Source of the DNA: Pseudoalteromonas prydzensis
GTDB taxonomy: Bacteria > Pseudomonadota > Gammaproteobacteria > Enterobacterales > Alteromonadaceae
DNA length: 37,401 bases
Assembly (NCBI RefSeq): GCF_011050055.1
Contig: NZ_DRGM01000155.1
Coordinates: 1 to 37,401 of the forward strand
Reading direction: 5' to 3'
Positions 32,121 through 37,401 of the stretch are shown here, piece after piece. A model generated the notes under the pieces. The model had not been told where the DNA came from. It saw only the letters and a program-made list of their open reading frames with translations, and ran no database searches. A program made the position numbers and the translations under genes. The stretch's first letter is position 1. Each line of letters starts with the position of its first letter.

Positions 32121-32155
32121 AAAAAGGTAACCAAACGTTGCTCGGTTACCTTTTT
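32121..32155. terminator. Hairpin between pspA and the DUF4178-like gene
   Basis: AAAAAGGTAACC - loop - GGTTACCTTTTT, a strong stem with T-runs on both strands, 20 nt after pspA. It probably reduces, rather than blocks, downstream expression. Confidence 0.85.
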
Positions 32156-32174
32156 AATAATCAATAATACCGCG

Positions 32175-32867
32175 TTAGCCGTTTTGCTTAGCTTTAATAC
32201 GCGCTAGGATATCTGCACTTTTCGGACTGCTGTCGCCAATCCCGGCTTCAGCCATTTTTGCTTTTAGATCATCACCGTTAGTGTCTGCTTCAAGCACTTT
32301 AGCTGCACCTAATTGATCTTGACGATCTTGTTGGCGCTGCTTAATACGCTCCAGTGACTGACGTGCATTAGTCATCGACGAGCTGTTGGTATTAAGTGTA
32401 CTGTTTACAGCCATAGTCGCTTGTTGCACGCTTTCAGTGGTTTTAACCATAGTAAGCTGACGTTGATTTTCTTTAATCGACTTTTCAGCGTCTTTTACCT
32501 GCTGCTTAAGCGTCACAATGTGATTGCTAAAACCCGCTAACACTTGATCATGCTCTGCTTTCTCGCTTTCAAAATCACCGATTTTTTCAGCAATTTCTAG
32601 TGCCAAGGTTTCGTTGCCTTTTTCAAGGGCTTGACCAGCATACGCTTCGTGCTCAGCAATTGATGCATCTAATGCGCTAATTTTACGCTTAGTTTGCATT
32701 TCTTTTGCCATCACTTCAGTTAAGCTCTTTTTGGCACGTTGTAAGGCATTTTGTGCGTCAGCAATTTCTTGCTCAAAAATACGAATGCCATTAGCATCAA
32801 CAATTGCTTCGCCGGCTTCACGGGCGCCGCCACGTACTGCTGTAAATAATTTCTTTAAAATACTCAT
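32175..32867 (-). CDS. PspA/IM30 family membrane-stress protein (YjfJ-like)
   Basis: 230 residues, almost wholly coiled coil. MSILKKLFTAVRGGAREAGE is the amphipathic helix, and IFEQEIADAQNALQRAK with a long heptad region (about 40-165) is the PspA/ESCRT-III-like core. A C-terminal tail SADILARIKAK follows. It should coat and protect damaged inner membrane. It is preceded by a DUF2170 gene as in E. coli yjfI-yjfJ. No PspF/PspBC partners are in the window, so regulation differs from the phage-shock operon. Confidence 0.9.
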   Translation of the reverse strand: MSILKKLFTAVRGGAREAGEAIVDANGIRIFEQEIADAQNALQRAKKSLTEVMAKEMQTKRKISALDASIAEHEAYAGQALEKGNETLALEIAEKIGDFESEKAEHDQVLAGFSNHIVTLKQQVKDAEKSIKENQRQLTMVKTTESVQQATMAVNSTLNTNSSSMTNARQSLERIKQRQQDRQDQLGAAKVLEADTNGDDLKAKMAEAGIGDSSPKSADILARIKAKQNG

Positions 32868-32897
32868 AATCTTAACTCCACGTAAAATAGCTAGCTA

Positions 32898-33311
32898 TTA
32901 ATCGTTTAAATAAATGGTTACCGCTTCTAATGCATCAATGGCATTATCAGCTAATGTAACTAGCTCATGGGTAATGTCATCAAACGATGAATTAACCGAC
33001 AAAGCACCAAAAATCGCATACTTATCATCAATCTTTGCAAATGCACTCAGTGGGATTGGGACATTTAAACGTAATAGTGTTTCGTTTAACTCACCACGCA
33101 ATTCCGATTTAACTTCCTCATCCGCAAATAAGTAACTGATACATAGCAGCTGCTCTTGTGTTTGCGTAACAAAAATTGGAAGCTCATCATTGCCATCAAC
33201 TATGACTTGCAACACATCTTGCTCACCTGGGTTGGCAATCAAGAAAGACTCAAAGTTAGCGCCTTCGGTTTCAAAGGATGCTAGTTTTATTGAAAGTTCA
33301 TTTAATTCCAT
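32898..33311 (-). CDS. DUF2170 (YjfI-like) protein
   Basis: 137 residues, acidic and soluble. IANPGEQDVLQVIVDGNDEL with LPIFVTQTQEQLLCISYLF and PIPLSAFAKIDDKYAIFGALS fit DUF2170. It always seems to accompany PspA-like YjfJ. First gene of the pspA sub-operon; the upstream 80 bp contain the paired 13-bp dyads. Function unknown. Confidence 0.82.
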   Translation of the reverse strand: MELNELSIKLASFETEGANFESFLIANPGEQDVLQVIVDGNDELPIFVTQTQEQLLCISYLFADEEVKSELRGELNETLLRLNVPIPLSAFAKIDDKYAIFGALSVNSSFDDITHELVTLADNAIDALEAVTIYLND

Positions 33312-33332
33312 GTCTCTGCCTTTTTGTCATTT

Positions 33333-33379
33333 GACATATTATGTCTGAGTTAAGATTCGCATAGCCGACATATTATGTC
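33333..33379. promoter_or_regulatory. Two identical 13-bp dyads upstream of DUF2170-pspA
   Basis: GACATATTATGTC occurs at 33333-33345 and 33367-33379, 34 bp apart (about three helical turns). Each is a perfect 6-1-6 dyad. The distal copy overlaps TTGACA on the minus strand (33381-33376), a possible -35. A dimeric regulator binding both would control the pspA unit. Confidence 0.7.
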
Positions 33380-33391
33380 AACCATGTTTTA

Positions 33392-35113
33392 TTAATTTTT
33401 ATACAATTCACTTTCTATCTGCCATGCACTTCGGTAGTAATCATACAAAGTACCTGACCCTAATTGATTGACTTCAATATCATTTATTTGTTCAAAATAA
33501 TGATTAGGAAATACAAATGCAGCCAATAAATATTTTTGGCTAATCCACCGCGAAGCAACCGGAAGTGCTGTTGCCTGTTCAATTCGCGCACTGGCTGATT
33601 TGCCTGTCGTCGTTGCAATTGTCCAACCCCATTGCCCAAATGAAGGGATATTTTGCTGGTATTGCTCGACATGCTTAAACCCTGCGGCTTTAACCGTTTT
33701 ACCAATACTTAAAAAGGCCTTTTTCGCATGATAAGGCGAGGTAGACTGCACTGCCATCGCACCATCTGCGGCGAGTAACTGACGAATATGATTATAAAAA
33801 TAATCACTGTACATCTTATTTAAGTCAGGGTGGTTAGGATCGGGTAGGTCAATAATGATAGTGTCAAAACGCTTACCTTCATCGAGCAGTCGCTCAACTT
33901 CTAAAAATGCATCGCCCACGATCACGTTCGCTCGAGGATCAAGCATAGAATTGCCATTGAGTTTGCGCAAACGCGCATTGATCTGTGCTGGTGCTGTAAA
34001 TTCGTTGCTTGGGTGACCAAATAAGTTAAGTAACTGGCCATCCAAATCAATCAGCGTAACTTCTTGTACTGGCCATTTCAATACATCGCGCAGAGCAAGC
34101 CCGTCACCGCCACCAATGATCAACACGTTATCATGACGATTAGAAGCTAACAGCGGCGGATACACCAGCATTGAATGATAGATTTGCTCATCAACGCTGG
34201 AGAACTGTAAGCGACCATTTAAGTAAAGATCAGTGATTGGCTCTGGTTGATTACGACTTAACCGCTCGGTTAACACAAGATGCTGATATTTAGTGGCTTC
34301 AGAGTAAATAACTTTATCTTTATAAAGTACGTTACTTAAATCTTTCATCCAGCTACTACCAAGTACAAGGATAAAAGCAAACAATACTAATAAACCAATA
34401 TGGCAAACAAGCAGTAACTTGGCATAACGTACGTGACTGTGATAGCGCCACAAGAAAGCCAAACCGGCAATAATATTAAATAGCGCAGTCCAAGCAGCTG
34501 CTTGCATAATTGGCATCGCCAACATAATGCTCACCCAGATGGCTGCGCCAATCCCTGCCCCAATGTAATCGGCACCATAAATTGTACCGGCATTATTTTC
34601 TAAAAACCGGCCATAAACATGCTGACGAATACGCGCGATCAAGGGTATTTCCATACCAATCAATAGGCCGAGCAATAAACCAAATACATACGGTAGAAAA
34701 CGTGACCACTCTTGGAGTTTCTGAAACACATAACCGTTAAGCACCACATCGGCGGGCAGATTAAAAATCTCTGAAAAAATATGCGGTAATGAATAGCTAA
34801 CAGCAATTACGCTGGCAATAGCTAATATGCAACCCATGCCAACCAAAGCAATCAGACTCTCAAGCCAAGCAAACGCGGTAAAAGGGTCTTTAAACCAACG
34901 AGCTAAGAAAGCACCCATACCCATAGCGACGATCATAGTGCCAATCATGGCGTAAATAGCGCTCTCTACTGAACCCAGAACACGTCCTGCGTAGTGAGAT
35001 AAAAGATACTCATAAATAAGGCCACACCCAGCGAGTACAGCCATAACAGTTATTAATAAAAAATCATGCCCAAGTAAGGCAAACTTACTTGGGCTTTGCT
35101 TTGTGTGTGACAA
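33392..35113 (-). CDS. Membrane-anchored polyamine aminopropyltransferase (SpeE-like)
   Basis: 573 residues. About seven TM segments (1-265), then a spermidine-synthase-like Rossmann domain with NVLIIGGGDGLALRDVLKW (about 328-346), VTLIDLDGQLL and IIIDLPDPNHPDL (about 418-430). The membrane half suggests a substrate in or at the membrane. The start is a TTG directly after the DUF350 stop with 3 bases between, so it is coupled; no later Met fits. Its partners in such clusters are usually PspA, DUF350 and SpeD; no SpeD (decarboxylated-SAM source) lies in this window. Confidence 0.85.
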   Translation of the reverse strand: MSHTKQSPSKFALLGHDFLLITVMAVLAGCGLIYEYLLSHYAGRVLGSVESAIYAMIGTMIVAMGMGAFLARWFKDPFTAFAWLESLIALVGMGCILAIASVIAVSYSLPHIFSEIFNLPADVVLNGYVFQKLQEWSRFLPYVFGLLLGLLIGMEIPLIARIRQHVYGRFLENNAGTIYGADYIGAGIGAAIWVSIMLAMPIMQAAAWTALFNIIAGLAFLWRYHSHVRYAKLLLVCHIGLLVLFAFILVLGSSWMKDLSNVLYKDKVIYSEATKYQHLVLTERLSRNQPEPITDLYLNGRLQFSSVDEQIYHSMLVYPPLLASNRHDNVLIIGGGDGLALRDVLKWPVQEVTLIDLDGQLLNLFGHPSNEFTAPAQINARLRKLNGNSMLDPRANVIVGDAFLEVERLLDEGKRFDTIIIDLPDPNHPDLNKMYSDYFYNHIRQLLAADGAMAVQSTSPYHAKKAFLSIGKTVKAAGFKHVEQYQQNIPSFGQWGWTIATTTGKSASARIEQATALPVASRWISQKYLLAAFVFPNHYFEQINDIEVNQLGSGTLYDYYRSAWQIESELYKN

Positions 35114-35116
35114 GGT

Positions 35117-36016
35117 TTATGCGCCTAATAGAGTTGCCATAGTAATACCCACTGCAAATGAAACTGCAGCAGAAATAGTGGCTACACCAATATTCTTTTG
35201 GCGATTTACTTCATCAGAAATATCACAACCTGATAAGATGATTTTGATGGTAATTAAATGCAGCGCAATGAATACAAGGATGCAAACAAGTGCACTAATC
35301 GCCCAGTAAACTAAGCTAGCATTAATACTATCTGCTACATAAGGTGCAATACCTGAGGCTGCGGTAATAGCAAGCGCGCTACCAACCAAAAAGCCCGCAT
35401 AACGAATACCAACCGCTAAATTGCCATCAACAATAGCCTGCTGTAAGCAGTCTCCACTGCGATTAGTACGCTTAAACAACTGTACGCGATACTGGCTCAC
35501 TAACAACAATGCGATGCTGCCAATAATAAACGCCGCAATGACAATTGGGATACCATGCCAGCCTTCTGTAGCCACCCAGAACAACGCTGAGCGTATAACA
35601 ATTGCCACACTGACAACATGGCCAAAATCAATCACTGCCGCTGTTACATTGCCCTTAACGATTTCGTCATGCAGGCTTACTTTACGCAGTGCAACTTTAT
35701 CTTGAAAAAAGTGACCCAGTTTGATCAGCGCAATCGCTAACAAACCGTATCCGCCCATTTGCAGTGCTTCTTGCTGTAAAGATGCAGCAAACGCACCGCT
35801 ACTGACACCTGTAAGCACTATTGCTAATGCAACTAAGCCTGCGGCAAAGCTAATGCCAAACGCGAAGTTATCACGCTCGGTGATTTCATCATTGGCATGT
35901 AAATTAGATACCCAACCTTTAATAAATTTCAGGCTCACAAACAGTGCAATAATAATTGCAAAATCAATCGCGATTGCTTGCAGCGACCACATAGTTATTC
36001 CATTAAATTCATACAT
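35117..36016 (-). CDS. Double DUF350 membrane protein (YjfL-like)
   Basis: 299 residues with about eight hydrophobic segments in two similar halves. Each half has a HxxxxGN(V/L)(T/A)xA(V/I)xxxGxxxxxA-type pattern (EIVKGNVTAAVIDFGHVVSV; QQAIVDGNLAVGIRYAGFLV). E. coli YjfL is a single-copy DUF350 protein. Function unknown; it is strongly linked to PspA and polyamine enzymes. Between the lipoprotein gene and the SpeE-like gene in one transcript. Confidence 0.87.
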   Translation of the reverse strand: MYEFNGITMWSLQAIAIDFAIIIALFVSLKFIKGWVSNLHANDEITERDNFAFGISFAAGLVALAIVLTGVSSGAFAASLQQEALQMGGYGLLAIALIKLGHFFQDKVALRKVSLHDEIVKGNVTAAVIDFGHVVSVAIVIRSALFWVATEGWHGIPIVIAAFIIGSIALLLVSQYRVQLFKRTNRSGDCLQQAIVDGNLAVGIRYAGFLVGSALAITAASGIAPYVADSINASLVYWAISALVCILVFIALHLITIKIILSGCDISDEVNRQKNIGVATISAAVSFAVGITMATLLGA

Positions 36017-36055
36017 ATTCTTATAACTCCAACACTAAATCTTTTAAATAGCCGT

Positions 36056-36988
36056 TTACTTACCGCGACTAACACCGCGAGAGGTTCTGCTGCTGCTGTC
36101 TCTTACCGAGCCCGAACTTTTACTGTAACTACTGCTTTTAGAGTAACTACTGCGTGTTTTCGGTGGGGTATAACTGCTACGACTTAACCCTGAAGCACCG
36201 CTCTTTTTCGACGCATAAGGACTGGTAAACTGCTTACCTTGACGTTGATAAGACTGGCGTGTTCGTGTTTCTACTGCCGTTTGTGCTTTCATCTGTTTCG
36301 GGCTGGTATAGCGGGCACGACCATAATCATTATAATAGCTATATTTACGGCGCTTGCTCCAACTGCCATATTCCACACGATCAAATACATCGCCTAAAAT
36401 ACGGTACATACCATACCATTGCCAAAAGCTGATACCGTTACTGTTAGTTTGCCAATTACCATAATTAGGATTGCCGACTAACTGATTGCCTTCACCTTCA
36501 CCTTCCGCCTGCTTGCTAATTGCACCCACACGGGCCAATGAACCGCCTGACATATCAGCAAGCATATTAATTGGATCGGTCAGCGCATCAGAAAATAGCG
36601 CAGGCTTTACAGCATCGCGTAACAGGTCAATATTAAGTAACGTTTCTTCATAAGGGGGGATTAAATAAGTACTTTTAATATCAGCTAAACGCTGCGTTAA
36701 GCCAGTATAGAGCGCACCTTTGCGAGTTGCATCCTGTGCAAGTACCGTTGCGATTTGTGTCAGTTCTGGTTTTTCATTACTGATTATACGGCCATATTCA
36801 CCTAATAAAGCCGCGTTGCGAATTGAGCCATTATCTAACGCTTTACCAAGTCCTGCTAACTCAACTTCAGCTTTAGCTATAGATTGTTTAATTGTTTCTT
36901 GTAACTGCTCTTCTTTCGATTGACAGCCCATAAGTAAGCTTACCAAACAAAATAAACTGATAAGTTTCCAAGCTTTTATATTCGACAT
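36056..36988 (-). CDS. Lipoprotein with Ser/Arg/Tyr-rich C-terminus, PspA-cluster member
   Basis: 310 residues. Lipobox LMGC (C22). Residues 24-150 are helical; GNPNYGNWQTNSNGISFWQW (about 170-190) precedes a low-complexity tail rich in Ser, Arg, Lys and Tyr (SYSKSSSYSKSSGSVRDSSS). The tail is strongly basic and may bind peptidoglycan, nucleic acid or lipid head groups. AGGTGA before the ATG supports the start. Its location at the head of the DUF350 operon suggests an envelope role. Confidence 0.75.
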   Translation of the reverse strand: MSNIKAWKLISLFCLVSLLMGCQSKEEQLQETIKQSIAKAEVELAGLGKALDNGSIRNAALLGEYGRIISNEKPELTQIATVLAQDATRKGALYTGLTQRLADIKSTYLIPPYEETLLNIDLLRDAVKPALFSDALTDPINMLADMSGGSLARVGAISKQAEGEGEGNQLVGNPNYGNWQTNSNGISFWQWYGMYRILGDVFDRVEYGSWSKRRKYSYYNDYGRARYTSPKQMKAQTAVETRTRQSYQRQGKQFTSPYASKKSGASGLSRSSYTPPKTRSSYSKSSSYSKSSGSVRDSSSRTSRGVSRGK

Positions 36989-37280
36989 TCATGTCACCTG
37001 ATTTACTAAATTAACCCCGCTAGTTTTACACAGCTTACTTATTAAACCAACAATGAAATTGCAACAAGATGATAATTTAGGAAAAATCAAATGCAGAGAA
37101 ATAGTTTGCGAGTTTAAATTTCATTATGGGGAGCGCGAGTTTAAAAAGCCTGCAAAAAGGGTCTGTTGTTTAAGGGATAGATTGCACTGCGAGGTAGTTG
37201 TGGCATTCTTTTTATGGTTGACACTGTGCAACTGATAGCTGACGGCTTAAAACTGAGAGCTATACTTTATTTTAGGCAAC
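36989..37280. other. Intergenic DNA between the PspA cluster and the rrn operon
   Basis: No gene is supported; a 60-codon plus-strand frame at 37053-37235 has no domain or ribosome site. Near 37230-37262, repeated GCTGACGGCTTAAAACTGAGAGC-like words resemble decayed intergenic repeats. It must hold the promoter of the lipoprotein operon, but no clear one was found. Confidence 0.5.
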
Positions 37281-37311
37281 AAAAAACCCGTCACATTGCT
37301 GTAACGGGTTT
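37281..37311 (-). terminator. Rho-independent terminator of the rRNA operon
   Basis: On the minus strand AAACCCGT ... ACGGGTTT with a further paired inner stem and a T-run of six, about 10 nt downstream of the 5S end. Confidence 0.9.
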
Positions 37312-37321
37312 CTTTAATTTG

Positions 37322-37401
37322 GAGCCTGGCGATGACCTACTTTCACATAACAAATGCTACACTATCATCGGCGCTGTTTCGTTTCACTACTGAGTTCGGC
37401 A
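37322..37401 (-). rRNA. rrf: 5S ribosomal RNA, 3' portion (cut by window edge)
   Basis: The minus strand reads TGCCGAACTCAGTAGTGAAA, then AGCGCCGATGATAGTGT and ends GGTCATCGCCAGGC, the conserved 3' two-thirds of gammaproteobacterial 5S rRNA. The 5' part lies beyond the window. Confidence 0.95.

Noticed and set aside
36984..36995. GACATTCATGTC resembling the dyads at 33333 and 33367
   Set aside because: It has 5-bp arms with a different spacer and overlaps the lipoprotein start codon, so similarity may be chance.
37053..37235. 60-codon plus-strand reading frame near the rrn terminator
   Set aside because: No ribosome site, no recognisable domain, and the DNA looks like decayed intergenic repeat.

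Overview
The window looks like a piece of a marine gammaproteobacterial chromosome. It is AT-leaning, and the gene complement (LTA4H-type M1 peptidase, CsgD-type regulator, poly-HAMP chemoreceptor, tRNA-Thr/tRNA-Tyr beside coaX-birA-murB) would suit a Pseudoalteromonas-like member of the Alteromonadales. The genus is an inference. The edges are informative. The left edge holds tRNA-Tyr (5' end only), tRNA-Thr, coaX, birA and murB on the minus strand. The right edge holds the 3' end of a 5S rRNA on the same strand. In E. coli the rrnB 5S gene lies directly upstream of murB-birA-coaA-tRNA(Thr/Tyr), so about 34 kb sits inside a conserved junction here.

Layout. 1-2940: tRNAs and the coaX-birA-murB operon (cofactors and cell wall). 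3084-9238: secreted M1 aminopeptidase, DUF2057 (CsgI/YccT-like) protein, HinT, a CsgD/VpsT-like regulator and a hybrid histidine kinase, with clear terminators between units. 9239-15968: a defence island. It is bounded by short tandem, direct and inverted repeats, is visibly richer in G+C than its surroundings, and carries an integron-integrase-like tyrosine recombinase remnant. Its cargo is a minus-strand type III CBASS operon: SLOG-nucleosidase effector, CD-NTase, HORMA protein Cap7, TRIP13-like ATPase Cap6, DEDDh exonuclease Cap18 and a two-TM SLATT protein. 15978-21412: GDP-mannose pyrophosphorylase/phosphomannose isomerase, a 1090-residue chemoreceptor with nine HAMP-like units at an exact 45-residue spacing, and a small DUF4124 protein. 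21417-24312: a PrnB/TDO-superfamily haem protein with a kynureninase-like PLP enzyme, divergent from an Lrp/AsnC regulator; this is probably a tryptophan- or indole-related catabolic unit. 24372-27657: a histidine kinase fossil, a secreted alpha/beta hydrolase overlapping a FemAB-like acyltransferase, and a DUF938 methyltransferase. 27840-29870: a small gene, then a Fur-box-like sequence at the tip of a 51-bp near-perfect inverted repeat, a small protein (possibly FagA-like) and class II fumarase fumC. 29988-30874: two tandem paralogous lipoproteins with six conserved cysteines. 30892-36988: a minus-strand envelope-stress cluster (lipoprotein, double DUF350 membrane protein, membrane-anchored polyamine aminopropyltransferase, DUF2170, PspA/IM30, a DUF4178-like protein and a small ribbon-helix-helix-like protein). 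The DUF2170-pspA part is preceded by two identical 13-bp dyads. 36989-37401: intergenic DNA, rrn terminator and 5S.

How the parts work together. The CBASS operon should sense phage (HORMA/TRIP13-controlled nucleotide cyclase) and trigger nucleosidase and possibly membrane killing. The DUF350/PspA/aminopropyltransferase set resembles the E. coli yjfIJKL family of clusters and probably maintains the inner membrane. The haem dioxygenase-like/kynureninase-like pair and the Fur/fumC locus are metabolic modules, each with a visible candidate operator. The strongest candidates for little-described biology are the haem-protein/PLP pair, the two-effector CBASS, the Fur box inside a long hairpin, the PspA-polyamine cluster with its paired dyads, and the exactly periodic HAMP array.
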